64,000 nucleotides of DNA, taken from Prostheceraeus crozeri. Taxonomy: Eukaryota; Platyhelminthes; Polycladida; Euryleptidae. Position numbers and translations under genes: made by a program. Below the pieces are notes generated by a model. The model made no database searches and was not told the origin of the DNA. It saw only the letters and a list, made by a program, of their open reading frames with translations. The stretch covers positions 62,001-126,000 of the forward strand of contig CAJQUW010003168.1 in the NCBI GenBank assembly GCA_907163375.1, read 5' to 3'. Below are positions 1 through 10,571 of this stretch, one piece after another; within the stretch, counting starts at the first letter, position 1, and the number at the start of each line of letters is the position of its first letter.

Positions 1-1066
1 AAAGAGATACGGGTTATGTTGAGATTTGATGATCTTGAAACTAGATCCTTGAGACTATTACGTGTTAAGTTGGCCGCCATCAGGCTCATTTTAGATGGAT
101 TTACGGAAAATTCAAGGAGGGCCTATAACCCAGGAGCTTTTGTAACAGTTGATGAGGAGCTGTATCCTTTTAGAGGTAGATGTAGATACAAGCAATACAT
201 GCCTAGTAAACCATCGAAGTATGGTTTAAAATTTTGGTTATTATGCGACAGTGTCAATTATTTTTGTCATAACCTCCGCATGTACACTGGAAAAGAAGAC
301 AGTCCAACGCAAAGCGAGTTTGGACTTGGAGAAAGAGTCGTTTTGGATCTTATCAAATCTTTAGAGCACACAGGAAGAAACATAACAACAGATAACTTTT
401 TTAACACACTTAGACTTGCTCGGACTTTGTTGTCAAAAGACTATCAGGAAAAACCGCAGGGAAATTCCAATGGAGATGAAGAACCACAGAAATCGAGATG
501 TAAATTCTGCTATATACCTTTTCACTGAGGACGGGATTTGCCTGTTGAGCTATAAATGCAAGTCAAATGATGTCGTCAACTTGCTTAGTTTGTTCCACCG
601 CACTCCAAGCGATCATAATCACAATGAAAAGCCTAACATCGTCAGTGACTACAACAAAACCAAAGGGGGAGCTGACAAAGCTGATCAAATGGTGGAGACC
701 TACACGACAAAATTCATAAGTCGTCGTTGGCACACTGTTGTTTTCTGCAATCTTTTAGATTTAGCCGGTTTGAACGGATTCGTCATACATACAGAAATTG
801 ACCCCGCCTGGATAAAAAAATCATCACGAAGACGACTTTATCTAAGAGCTTTGGGAGAAAGCTTGATCAAGCCATTCCGTGAAATGACGAACATTCAGCG
901 CTCTGTGACTATTCCTATTGCAATTTCAGACAGAAAACGTGCCAGATGCAGCTTGTGTCCATGGAAACGTGATCGCAAAACACGCAAAGTGTGTAGAGTA
1001 TGTCAGAATTTTGTTTGCGATGAACATTCAAGTACCCAAATATCATGTGAACAGTGTTTTACATAG
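1..1066 (+). pseudogene. piggyBac-type transposase, left-truncated and frameshifted (piggyBac-1)
   Basis: A DDE transposase of the piggyBac (PGBD) family, cut off by the window edge. The first frame runs from 16 to about 440 and carries the first catalytic Asp in TVDEELYPFRGR, then PSKYGLKFWLL and the second Asp in TTDNFF. The reading then moves to another frame near 437-440, where the conserved TIRKNRREIP follows, and continues to the stop at 1066. The third Asp lies in KGGADKADQM. The C-terminus is cysteine-rich, with CSLC, CRVC, CDEH and CEQC, which is the usual piggyBac RING/PHD-like end. The frame change makes it a pseudogene. No TTAA terminus is visible within the window. The family assignment is firm from motif order; the exact family is not known. 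Confidence 0.85.
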
Positions 1067-1589
1067 AAGTTTGTACAAAATTATCTTTTTAGTTTATTCC
1101 ATGTCAAAGTTGAAAATACATGTACATGTGCAGTTGAATACATGAACAACCTAAAAGCTACACTGTTGCTATTGTTTTGATATCAAATTGGCCAAGGAAT
1201 AATGATCTTAACTTATCAAATTCATCTCAGTGTGTTGCCCATGCTCAAACAATCAATATTCATATAGAAATTCTATGGGTCCAAAGTGTCCCATGATTTG
1301 CGTTTAAGGTATATAAGAATTTTTGGCATCCGAGGGTCAATTCACGAAGGCTTAAACTAAAAAAGTATTTATCTTCCATAAATGTCGCAGTAAATACTAT
1401 GATATTGTTCAAATATTTGTCATTGTTGTAAATTATTGAATGTCAAGAGATGTTATGAAAATTGATATATGCGGATTCTCTATATTCTTATCATTATCAA
1501 AGAATGATAGTCAGCACTTATTTCTTAGATAGACTAGCCATATTTGGGTGATGGTGAGGAGGTGAGGGAGAAAATAGAGCCTCGGCTGT
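1067..1589. other. AT-rich stretch without recognised gene
   Basis: Downstream of the piggyBac-1 relic. It probably holds the 3' untranslated part and 3' terminus of that element, but I cannot identify an inverted repeat next to a TTAA. No ORF with recognisable motifs on either strand. Confidence 0.4.
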
Positions 1590-1766
1590 AGAGGCGGATT
1601 ACTAAAGAAAATAAGAGAGAAAGTCAAAAGTAAAAGGTGACATATAGAGCGCGAATTGTCGCCGGCGAACTTCGCCAGCGAATATCCCGCAAATATGACT
1701 GAACTGTAGCATGATATTCTGCAGCTGACATCCGCCAGTTTTTCGCAAGATTCGTTCCCACAGGGT
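1590..1766 (+). repeat. Dispersed repeat R, copy 1
   Basis: About 180 bp that recurs in inverted orientation at 35117-35305. Shared words include GGCGGATTACTAAAG, GAACTTCGCCAGCGAATA and GATTCGTTCCCACAGGGT. It abuts the piggyBac-2 remnant exactly where that coding homology begins, so it may have inserted into it or mark its truncation. Class unknown; no coding capacity. Confidence 0.6.
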
Positions 1767-2259
1767 ACAAGAGTACATCCAGTTCATGGGTGGTATTGAT
1801 CTCATGGACTCATTAGTCGCCTTATACAAATAAACTTTCAAGAACAATCGATGGTAAATGTACATTTGGCATCATATGTTGCATGTCGCTCTTGTGAATG
1901 CCTGGCTTTTGTTTCGTCGCCATGCAAACATGTTGCATACAGATGACTCAATGTCACTAAAACAATTTCAACTGGAGGTTTCCGAATGTTTGATAAAAGT
2001 GAGGGCCCCAGTTGGCCGACCATCCATGATGCGTGCACTCATTCCACAAAGGAGCAGGAAAGTATCGGTTTCTGGGCCTCCAGCATCCGAAATTCGGTTT
2101 GATAACCATGGACATTTCCCCATTCACTGTGAAAAGCGCAGTCGCTGCGGGCGATGCGCCTCAAATTCGATTTTCACTCACTTCAAGTGTTGCAAGTGTG
2201 AGGTGTATTTATGCTTGAATAACAGGAAAAATTGTTTCTATTCTTACCATCACAAGTAG
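1764..2259 (+). pseudogene. piggyBac-type transposase C-terminal remnant (piggyBac-2)
   Basis: A second, different piggyBac transposase fragment. It begins with FMGGIDLMDSLVALYK, which carries the third catalytic Asp, then HHMLHVALVNAWLLFRR, and ends in the C-terminal zinc-binding module with RCGRCASN, CCKCEVYLC and NCFYSYH. At least two in-frame stops lie between about 1830 and 1858, and everything upstream of the third Asp is missing, so it cannot be functional. The Cys/His spacing matches PGBD-type proteins. It differs clearly from the copy at the start of the window, so it is an independent insertion. Confidence rests on the IDLMD and cysteine-module motifs in the right order. Confidence 0.75.
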
Positions 2260-2460
2260 GAAAAACTGTGCAACTGCAAGCATTTAGGCCCTGCAATTTC
2301 ATGTAGAATTTACCGTGAAATGAAAGTGTTGAGTGGGTCTATATCATGATATTTTTATCAGCATGAGCATGAATGCATGTGCCGGTTTATAGCTAATCTC
2401 TGTTAGAATTTGGCAATTTTCTATTATACAGGATGGCCGCCAACAGGAGGTTCTTCATAC
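2260..2460. other. Short stretch without recognised feature
   Basis: Two hundred bases between the piggyBac-2 remnant and the Penelope-like fragment. Nothing recognisable on either strand. Confidence 0.4.
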
Positions 2461-2541
2461 TTGAGTTGATGCTAAAAACAGCTTTCGTCTCTCCTTGAAA
2501 TTTATTGAGCAGATTAAAATCGTTAATTAAAAGATAAAATT

Positions 2542-2832
2542 TTGGTATACAAATTTACATGCCATCATTGTAAAGATTTCTATATTGGTCAAACCTCGCG
2601 TCCTTTTCAGCATCGTTATAATGAACACAAGCATGCTGTAGATAAAGGTAATGTTGATTCGAGTACTATAGCAGAACATTGTCTGAAATGTAGATCAAAA
2701 CGTTTGACTGATTTTGACCTTGAAATTCTTGATAATTGCAAAGATGCATTGGTCACTAGACTGACTGAAGCTCGTTACATTAAACAGTTGATTCCAAAAA
2801 TCAATCGAAGAAAAGAGTTGACGGTATTTTAA
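2542..2832 (+). pseudogene. GIY-YIG endonuclease domain of a Penelope-like element (fragment)
   Basis: A 96-residue reading frame ending in TAA. It shows VYKFTCHHCKDFYIGQTSR, which is the GIY-YIG core with the preceding CxxC that PLE endonucleases carry, then FQHRYNEHKHAV and the C-terminal TEARYIKQLIPKINRRKEL, the typical family end in which a conserved Glu and the Asn-Arg pair follow the nuclease fold. In intact PLEs this domain follows the reverse transcriptase and nicks the target DNA. Here the RT is missing, and the first Met is internal to the domain rather than a true start. It is a 5'-truncated relic, as is usual for these retroelements. A bacterial-type GIY-YIG enzyme is unlikely given the PLE C-terminal signature. 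Confidence 0.75.
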
Positions 2833-2910
2833 ACATCTCTCAACCGATAGCATTGTACGAGTATATAATCAGCCCACATGAGCGGCCAGATCAGTTGGTT
2901 TTAGCAAATT

Positions 2911-2950
2911 ACCCCCTGAGGAACAGCGAATGCTTGAAACGCGTAGGGGT
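2911..2950 (+). ncRNA. Candidate hammerhead ribozyme of PLE type
   Basis: All core parts occur in order. Stem I is ACCCC (2911-2915) pairing with GGGGT (2946-2950). The conserved CTGAGGA (2916-2922) fits CUGANGA. A short stem II, AGC/GCT with loop GAAT, has one bulged base. GAAA(C) lies at 2936-2940, and the cleavage triplet GTA at 2943-2945 sits directly before stem I. Helix III is only C-G, as described for PLE hammerheads that act as dimers through a self-complementary CGCG. It lies just downstream of the PLE endonuclease, the expected place. Stem II is weak, so this copy may be inactive. Confidence 0.55.
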
Positions 2951-3033
2951 TGTACACATCTTTCAATTAACTATTTTAGTCTGGTCAATAAATTTCAAGG
3001 AGAGACGAAATCTGTTTTTAGCATCAACTCAAT

Positions 3034-4369
3034 TTTCTATTACTTGTATCCTTTACTAAAATACCCATTGTAGCAAATTTGCCACAGTCTCAAAAATCAA
3101 TAAAATCAATACATTTTTAAAAACGCAGTTTTGAACATTGATTATACATCTAAAATAGACCTGAATACATAATGAAAAAAAAATTTTGTGGAAGCTTTCA
3201 TAGTGTGGGGATAAGAGGGTTAATTTATGTCTGCATATGTCTTCCATGCGCATTGTTCACAGTGTCGTGATGATGCATGTAGAAGTTTTCAAAGCACAAC
3301 ATGTCTGCACATCAATTATAGGAAGAGCTTATGAAATTCTAAACGTCATCAACCGTTATCAAGACACGTGATATTGCATAGTCAAAGGGACATGTGACCA
3401 TAATTTGTGGTCTGTAAAGGTATCTATGTTATTTATATGTTGTAGTTTGTTTGATATACGCACATGTATATGTTGAACTGCTTAGATGATAGCAACATGC
3501 CACGTACATCTTTCTTGCGCTTAGTAAGTTCAGAGTATTCAAAAGATCATCCCTGAAATAAAGAATGACTGAATTGCCCTCAAATAGAACCTGCACATTA
3601 ATTGAAAACCTAATAATCTTGACCCACTTTCAAACAGAGCCCGCACATCAAATGATCAATCTCTTAATAGATTTTAATAGCATGAAACCATTGACATACA
3701 AGTAGGTGCATGGTTCATATAACATGACTATATGAGTCTGACGTTTTTGCTTGACGGCTGCCACAAATCATGATTTTTCAACATTTGTGTGGCCTAACTA
3801 TATGTCTTTGGTTTATAGATAATCAACATAACATTAGGGCTGTCCATCTTCGGCTCTATTTTCAACTTATCGCGCAAAAGATGGTCGAATGATGAATTAG
3901 CACTGTATAATATACTCGTGTGCATGACTATTTGCAATAATTTTGTTGATAATCCCAGATCCTTTTCTTGATCAATGTCATTGTACTATTATAAAAATCA
4001 TGTCAATTATTACATGCCCTATTAATCAACTACATTTTTGCTTAGTTACACGTACCTTTATAGCCTGAACCTAAGAAAATGTAGATTTGCCTATGTTGTA
4101 TAGTTGTTTTCAATCATTGCATCACATCGTTTATATAAAGCGAATCAAATGATAAATACATACCTCAGTTATTGCTAGTTATCCATTTTCATTTGCTGAA
4201 ACAAAATACTATGCTCATGTAACTATGTCTAGCATGTCATCCAAGCCACGGTTGAAGTTAGTTCATGATATACAATGCATACATGTGCATGTATTGTATT
4301 ATGAACTAAACTTAACTAGTTTAGCTATTCGAGGACTTTTAAAAAAGCTAATTTTTTCAAATTTATGTA
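3034..4369. other. AT-rich intergenic stretch
   Basis: No ORF or repeat family recognised on either strand except the palindrome at 4259-4310. Confidence 0.4.
4259..4310. repeat. Near-perfect ~50-bp palindrome
   Basis: TTAGTTCAT at the left pairs with ATGAACTAA at the right. The inner halves ATACATG and CATGTAT also pair, leaving only a few unpaired bases. It could extrude as a cruciform or be a tiny foldback element. No function is assigned. Confidence 0.55.
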
Positions 4370-5060
4370 CTACCGACATGAAGCCCCTCTATAAGTAGCA
4401 TGAAACAAGATGGATATCAAAAGGAATGAATATAGCTATCGCTAACAGGCATTTTATTTAAGCGGAAATTAAGCTGATGTTCTAGGAAATTTCATGAACT
4501 GAATTATGATGCAAGTCCCTGCAAGTCTTTAAGGAAAAGTTGAGATCTCATTGTGCTTCTTAGCTGAGATGTCATGTTTCTAATTCAATTTTCAGCGGCA
4601 TGATTTTATGATTCACAAGGCGTCATTTCTTGAATCGGAATAGTAATGTGGACCCATTAACATATTTTAAAGTTAATTGTGATGAGCTTCCTTGATTATG
4701 ATGTTTTGCGCTTTCAGTGGCAGTTTGTGATATGATCACGCTTCAGAAAATAATCTTATTAAAATAAAACTGAGATTTTAGTGAACCCATCGAATTGCTA
4801 ATTTAACAAACTGCACTGCCTCTCCAAACTGCGTGACATGGAGGATTTGTGGAATACTATTCCTAATTCTGTATTGCTATAATTATCAGTTAAATTCGTC
4901 TATATTTCTCCAAACGTGTAAAAACTGCATATCTCAGAGGTGGTATACTGGGTCTCGACCTGGTATGGAGTCATGTTCATTTAATGAAATCGAAACTGTA
5001 CACACATTGGGGATTTAATAAATGCTGAGTTACCGCTCTACCCAGTATACTTACTCTATG
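4370..5060 (-). repeat. Family S repeat, copy A (reverse orientation)
   Basis: Reverse-complement copy of a ~0.7-0.9 kb repeat found six times in the window. Landmarks in reverse order are GCATGAAACAAG, GATATCAAAAGGAATGAATA, TTTCATGAACTGAATTATGA, GTGGACCCATTAACA, GATCACGCTTCAGAAAAT, TGGGGATTTAATAAATGC and TACTTACTCTATG. No coding capacity. It is the most diverged copy I see. Confidence 0.75.
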
Positions 5061-6861
5061 TCATTGAGTCATTTGGTCATTAGCTTCTTCAATATCGGCA
5101 TTTTCCTTTCTTGTCTGTCAATGCTCCTTGAAGACATATTAGCTAAACAAAGTGAACGAATTCTCAATCGATCTGTTCGTGGGTGAAGTGATACAATGCT
5201 AAATTCTCCGTCAGATCAAGCAATTCAGTACCTATCGCAATCACTCTAATTGAGAGCTATTGTCAATAGCGTCATCAGGAACTTTGGCATCGCTTTAATA
5301 ACGCTTTGACGATTCGGTTTGAGCGACCTTGAAGTGGACTACTTCAAGCAGATAGAGTCAGACATTCGATTACATGCAATAAAATGGAAACCGAAAACCT
5401 CTGGAGTATGCCAACTGATAGGCCTACAGTCCGGGTACCGGCAGAAGTACTTCGTTTACTTCACTGTATTCAAAAGTCAAAAAAGCCAAAAGTCAAAACG
5501 TTTATTTCCAACTTGGAAAACGTAGTCTGTACATAACATTGATGTGATGAGTGATGAAATGATAAAAATGTCCATATACAATGATTGATGGATGGCGGAT
5601 GAGATGTACAAGTGAAATGATGATACAGATCGGAAGAAAAGGCCATGTGTAAATCACTACATGCATTGCAGGTCAAATGTCAAAATTGATCATGAATTAT
5701 CTGTATATTGAAAAACATGCATGTTCAATAATATTAACATTATCTTAGCTGTGAATCTTAGCTGTGATTTTGCATCTTTTCTGGATTAATTTCTTGTTTA
5801 TATAATAATCACAATTTGTTTACAAGTTTTATTAATAAGTTTTGGAGAGCCGGTCAATGTACAATGCAAGGACAGATATACAGTAGCAAGCATTTAATTA
5901 GATAAAAATGAAGTTATCAAGTAATTCACCTGTAATCAAATTGACAATGATAGAGAGATATTTAATATTTTGTAGCAATGACCGGCTCTCCTTGTATTTC
6001 GTCCGTTAGTTATGTATTGACTGGGTAGAGATTTGGTTTGCAATCTACTTTATCAATCGGCATGAATATTCTTAACATCGAATCGATTTTGTTTGCTTTT
6101 GTTGGTACTTCCACTGTTAGAAGCACAGAATTAGACAGGTCGTCTCTTCTTCCGTTTGACTAGAAGGGAAACATTGGAACATGTAACGTAAATGAAATGG
6201 CACAATCTGCTGACTAAATACCATAGCAATCGAACAATGAGCAGCCAGTTCAACATTAAACACGACAAATTGTGCGAAATTTCAGTGACTGTTATCAACC
6301 GGATCACACAGCAAAGAGACAGTCGATGTCAAGTTCTACAGAGAAGTTTGTGAACGTTTTTTCATGCGCCTGCTAACTTTTTTTAAAATGATCGGAGGGC
6401 CCAACATTATCAAGAAGACTTTTGCGCAATGATCTGAATTCTTCGAATCTGAAGGAGTCGTAGCGATCGGAGCATTTTGAAGGAACTCAGAGCAATTCGC
6501 AAGCGACGCACGACTATTTTCCGTATCTCTGTACGGTATTAAAAATTTCTTTTTGCCCACTTATTAAGTTCCTGCATGTGCCATCTGTTTGAATCAGTTT
6601 GTACTTCTAGCAAAGTGATACGATTAAACAATCTAATTCTGTGGTTAGAAAATAGGGGCAGGCTCAGAAGTTTCGTAGATATTCTCAGCAGTGTTCAATA
6701 CGGTTCAGCATAGAAATCAAACAATAAAAAGCATGAAATATCAAGGCAGACCTTGATTTTTCACAGAAATCTATGCGACTGTTTTGGCATAGAATCAAGC
6801 TATTAATTTAAATGAGATTGGTGTCCTGATTTATCTAAAGCTGCATGTGCTTGACAATTTA
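5061..6861. other. Intergenic stretch, no recognised gene
   Basis: Nothing with recognisable motifs. A 13-bp inverted pair, GGAGAGCCGGTCA near 5845 and TGACCGGCTCTCC near 5977, is the only structure I notice. It may border a small foldback element. Confidence 0.4.
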
Positions 6862-7690
6862 TTATGACTTGTCTTTCTTCCTAACTTTATTTGAATTATT
6901 TTGATATTTGTAGATACCTTTCATTTCGGCGATACTGGGAGCAGTTATTTTATTGTAGAATTCTTCTTTGCAACTTATGTTTCTCAAGAATGGTGCAAAT
7001 TTCCTTCTAATTTGCTCATATGCAGGACATTCAACAAAGAAATGATATGTTATTTCAACTTTTTGACTGCTGCAGGTTTCGCATAAACGTTCATCATATA
7101 ATTTCTTACTTTTGTATATACCAGTTCTTGCCATAAGGTCATGGTTAGTAGCTCTATATTTTATCAACGTATTTATTTCCATTGGTACGTCTAAATCTAG
7201 ATAGGGCTTCAAATTCATTTCGAATCTTGCTAATTCCAAATAATTTCTGCCAGTATTACTCTCTTTGGCACTATTGATCCATTGAGTGCGAAAGTATTCA
7301 AACAGAGTAATACGAGTACATTTCTCCATCATTTTTTTATCTACAGTATTTTGATTTTGTCATAAGTGTGATAGGTTGACTTCTTTCAGTAACATCTTCA
7401 CTTTGGCTGTCCATGTGTAGGAATATTGAGAGTCATTCATATGGTTATAAATTTCAGTATATATTCCTTTAGCCAAATTATTGTCTTTACTATTTTTATC
7501 CAGAAAGTGATCGCCGCTTTATAGAAATAGAATTCTATTGGAAAAAGTCCGAATTCTCCAATCAAGCAATAGCAAGAAGAATGTACTCTGGGTCTTATTT
7601 CTTTGCTACGAGCATCGCGGGAGACTGTAGGTATGACTATGCATCTGTGGATGTAGATGTGGAGGCATAATTGCCCATCGTTTTCCAACA
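6862..7690 (-). pseudogene. LINE (non-LTR retrotransposon) ORF2 C-terminal fragment
   Basis: Reading leftward, one frame from about 7690 carries GEFGLFPIEF and ITFWIKIVKT, the region after the reverse transcriptase palm in many LINEs. Near 7480 the frame shifts to NNLAKGIYTEIYNHM and WTAKVKMLLKEVNLSHL. A stop follows, and then a 156-residue frame (7332-6862) reads CETCSSQKVEITYHFFVEC and PAYEQIRRKF. That C-x2-C-H-x-C pattern followed by Tyr and Arg is the usual C-terminal zinc-binding end of LINE ORF2. The copy is 5'-truncated with at least one frameshift and one stop, so it is dead. The clade (CR1-, L2- or other) cannot be told from this end alone. Confidence 0.7.
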
Positions 7691-7879
7691 GTCGAACACT
7701 GTGTACGGAGCTGATTGGCGGATTGTTTGCGAACTATGGCCGCAAACCGTCTGAGTCTATTTTGGATTCCTCCAAGGAAATCCGCTCCCAACCAATGTTC
7801 TCACAAATTCAATTAATTGCAAATTGCGGATTCAATTAATCATGGAGGACAAGATTGAGGAGATTAACGTACATCGTAT

Positions 7880-8113
7880 AAAGCAAGCATATTAGGTATA
7901 GTAGCAATTCAGCATTTATTAAGTCCCCAATGTGTGTAGGTTTCGACTTCATTAAATGAACTTCAGTTGAGACCAGGGCCTACCAAATGTGAGATATGCA
8001 AATTTTTGCACTTCTGGAGAAATGTACACGAATTTGATTGATTATGATAGCAATTAAATTAAATAGAAAAGTAATTTACACATCCAAATCCTCCATGTCA
8101 TGAGAGAGGTAAT
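7880..8113 (+). repeat. Family S repeat, copy B, left part (split by Harbinger-1)
   Basis: Starts near GCATATTAGGTATAGTAGC, runs through CATTTATTAAGTCCCCAATG and AAATGTGAGATATGCAAA, and stops at AAT (8111-8113) where Harbinger-1 begins. The same repeat resumes at 10895. Confidence 0.75.
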
Positions 8114-8373
8114 GGGTCTCTTGCACAAACGATGGTTAGCTTATCCGTTGGGTAACTTACCTATCGGGAGCCTTTGTCAGCTTGCACGAACGATGGGTAA
8201 ATTACCCAGCGACTAAAATTTACTACGCGGGTTAAGCAATGTATTGAATATTTTACTTCATGTCTAGGGCTGTAGTAAACCATTGGTTAAATATACAAGC
8301 TTCATTTAAATGTGTGAATCTGTTGCTGTTAGACATTCAGTTGTTCGTTTGACTATTAAGTTTCCACTTTTAC

Positions 8374-9471
8374 ATGGATCCAACCAGTACGACTTTAAAC
8401 ACAATTGAAATTATGAGTGAGGGGATTCAAGCATCAAATCGGTTTTCTTCGACGCTATCAAACTATCGACGAAATTTACTCACTGATGAGTTATTTGATG
8501 TATGTGATGATATATTCTTCAAACGTTATAGGATGAGAAAACAAACTGTAATATCTCTTCATGATGAAATTCAACAATTCTTACCTGAACCCTCGAAGTC
8601 ATTTGGAATATCTACGATTTCTCAATTACTTATCACAATCCGATTTTATAGTAGCGGAGGCTTTCACTGTGTTGTCGGAGATACGTTCAGCGTAAGTGAA
8701 AGTACAGTTTGCAGAATTGTTCATCGAGTGACCGATGTTATTTGTGATCTGAGACCCAAGTATATTTGCTTCAATTGTGCTTTAAGTAGAGTTAAGTGTG
8801 ATTTCTATAATATCGCGCAATTCCCTGGAATAATCGGCTGTATTGACTGTACGCATGTACGTATAAAGTTTCCTTCTACAGACGACGCCGAAAAATTTCG
8901 AAATCGAAAAGGGTATGCTTCCATCAATGTACAAATGGTATGCCATCCGTATATGAGATTCATTAATGTTGTATCACGTTGGGAAGGGGCGGCCCATGAT
9001 TCCCGAATTTTCAATAATTTATCTCTACGGTCACGTCTTGAAAACAACGAACTGAGAGGAATACTTTTAGGTGATAACGGGTACCCAACTTTACCGTTTT
9101 TACTGACACCAGTGTTGAGACCCCAGACAGCCGTTGAACATTGCTATAACAAAAGTCACAAAAGGACACGTTGTATCGTCGAGCGTTCGTTCGGTGTACT
9201 TAAGCAAAGATTTCAGTGTTTACAGTACAAACTGTGCTTCACTCCATGTTGCAATGTGATTCTGGCTTGTTGTATATTACATAATTTCACTTTCGACCAT
9301 GAGGACAAATTAAGTCCTGACACAGTCGTCGATTCAGCGGACATCGAATCTTATATGAGGAGACAGCGAATGAAAATGGGTCACAATCTCACCGAAGTCA
9401 AGGACACGCTTTCCGTGAACACTTCATTGAAAGACATTTTCGCCTCTGATATAATTCTAGAATATTCCTGA
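8374..9471 (+). CDS. Harbinger-type DDE transposase (HARBI1-like)
   Basis: A 365-residue protein, close to the usual ~350 of the family (DDE_Tnp_4). An N-terminal helix-turn-helix around residues 85-125 includes VSESTVCRIVHRV. The nuclease core follows: first Asp in GCIDCTHVRIKFPS (~residue 155), second in WEGAAHDSRIF (~residue 210), a further conserved Asp in LLGDNGYPTLPFLLTP (~residue 235), and the catalytic Glu in IVERSFGVLKQRF (~residue 270). It would cut at the element's inverted repeats and target 3-bp AT-rich sites. The ATG at 8374 is the first in frame and leaves a full-length N-terminus. The frame is open, and the partner gene at 9789-10571 is in the same element. Splicing is not needed. 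Confidence 0.92.
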   Translation: MDPTSTTLNTIEIMSEGIQASNRFSSTLSNYRRNLLTDELFDVCDDIFFKRYRMRKQTVISLHDEIQQFLPEPSKSFGISTISQLLITIRFYSSGGFHCVVGDTFSVSESTVCRIVHRVTDVICDLRPKYICFNCALSRVKCDFYNIAQFPGIIGCIDCTHVRIKFPSTDDAEKFRNRKGYASINVQMVCHPYMRFINVVSRWEGAAHDSRIFNNLSLRSRLENNELRGILLGDNGYPTLPFLLTPVLRPQTAVEHCYNKSHKRTRCIVERSFGVLKQRFQCLQYKLCFTPCCNVILACCILHNFTFDHEDKLSPDTVVDSADIESYMRRQRMKMGHNLTEVKDTLSVNTSLKDIFASDIILEYS

Positions 9472-9788
9472 GCTTGTTGTAATACTCGTAATGATAAGCT
9501 TATGAAATCTTTATTTGCCAATACGATATAAAGTTTATGACAGAAATGTATCATGAATGTTACGTCCACCTACACCGGTATGAATTATGATTATATGAAT
9601 TTAATCACACGGAGATCATTCATTGCTTTCAGTTCACTTATTCAAAATGTCAGTCAAGACTACTCATATCACCAGAGAGCCAGATTTAATTTTTCCTAAA
9701 AGATAGATAGTTGTGATACTTAAATGATACTTATTAAATATGATTTTTATAAGATGAAAAACAATTTCCCAGTGAGAACGCACTTTTA

Positions 9789-10571
9789 TTATGTTCTGAG
9801 CCTTGATCTCAGGATATTGTAATATTGTAACAGGGATTCATTCAAAGTTCCGAGATAAGACATGTACGTACTAGTAAGGTTTGATTCATTCAAGTCACCT
9901 TGATTCCAATCAGTTTTGCTGTCACATCGTCGTCGCATTGAATCATAAAGCCCCATTCTCGCCTTATGTTCTTCTTGATCAAAAAGTAAGCGCTGACGTA
10001 AAATCTCCATCTTCAATTGATGTTCCGATTGTGCAGCTTCTTTCGCATTGAATTCTACCTTCATTTTCTTACAGGACGTTTGCGCGACTTCTTTACTTCC
10101 CTCTCTCTTACACCGTTCACTTGAGTCTTTATTCTCATACACGACATTGCGCTTCTTCTCTTGCATTACTTCCTTGTCATGTATCACTGCATCATCGTCA
10201 TTTATTCCTGTTAGTGGACCGAGAGAACCTGATGGCAGAATTTCGAGGACCAATTTAGAAATAGCATCCATAACGAAAGAATTCTGTCCTCCGCCCGTTT
10301 TAAATATACCTCGCTTTTCTTCAGCGAGTGCTGTTTTCGCCTTCTTCTTCAGATCACGCCAAAGGTTTTGCAACTGTATAACGGTTCTGTTCGCAAAGCC
10401 ATGTTTACGAAAGTCATCACATATCTTCTCCCATTTCGATTGCTTGTTTGCCAACGAGAATTTATCGTAGGATCTATCTTCAATGACTGAAATATGAATT
10501 GTCACTAATTCAATCAATTTAAATTTTTCCTCGTCTGAATAGTTGGAGCTTCTCTGGCGTTTGTCAGTCAT
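9789..10571 (-). CDS. Myb/SANT-like DNA-binding accessory protein of Harbinger-1
   Basis: A 260-residue protein convergent with the transposase. Residues ~8-95 form a Myb/SANT-like trihelix resembling MSANTD3/NAIF1: YSDEEKFKLIELV, then WEKICDDFRKHG, LQNLWRDLKKKAKTAL. The middle is charged and low-complexity. The C-terminal third (LKMEILRQRLLFDQEEHKAR) is likely a coiled coil. In Harbinger systems the Myb-like partner binds subterminal repeats and brings the transposase into the nucleus. That role is inferred from family knowledge and from both genes sharing one intact element. The ATG at 10571 opens the frame just ahead of the SANT domain. Confidence 0.85.
   Translation of the reverse strand: MTDKRQRSSNYSDEEKFKLIELVTIHISVIEDRSYDKFSLANKQSKWEKICDDFRKHGFANRTVIQLQNLWRDLKKKAKTALAEEKRGIFKTGGGQNSFVMDAISKLVLEILPSGSLGPLTGINDDDAVIHDKEVMQEKKRNVVYENKDSSERCKREGSKEVAQTSCKKMKVEFNAKEAAQSEHQLKMEILRQRLLFDQEEHKARMGLYDSMRRRCDSKTDWNQGDLNESNLTSTYMSYLGTLNESLLQYYNILRSRLRT

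Larger units (their letters stand above)
2461..3033 (+). mobile_element. Penelope-like retroelement fragment (PLE-1) with inverted terminal segments
   Basis: A short PLE remnant. It holds a GIY-YIG endonuclease end (2542-2832) and a hammerhead-like motif (2911-2950). It is bounded by a 53-bp inverted repeat, 2461-2513 against 2981-3033 (left end TTGAGTTGATGCTAAAAACA), with only a few mismatches. Inverted pseudo-LTR pieces are a known arrangement of PLEs. The reverse transcriptase domain is absent. No target-site duplication could be assigned. Confidence 0.65.

Noticed and set aside
5470-5676. Small frames around 5319-5676
   Set aside because: Short, no motif, low-complexity surroundings.
8805-9047. 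Minus-strand frame inside the Harbinger-1 transposase
   Set aside because: Antisense shadow of the conserved DDE core.
10048-10470. 140-codon plus-strand frame opposite the Harbinger-1 accessory gene
   Set aside because: Antisense of the SANT-domain gene with no motif of its own.
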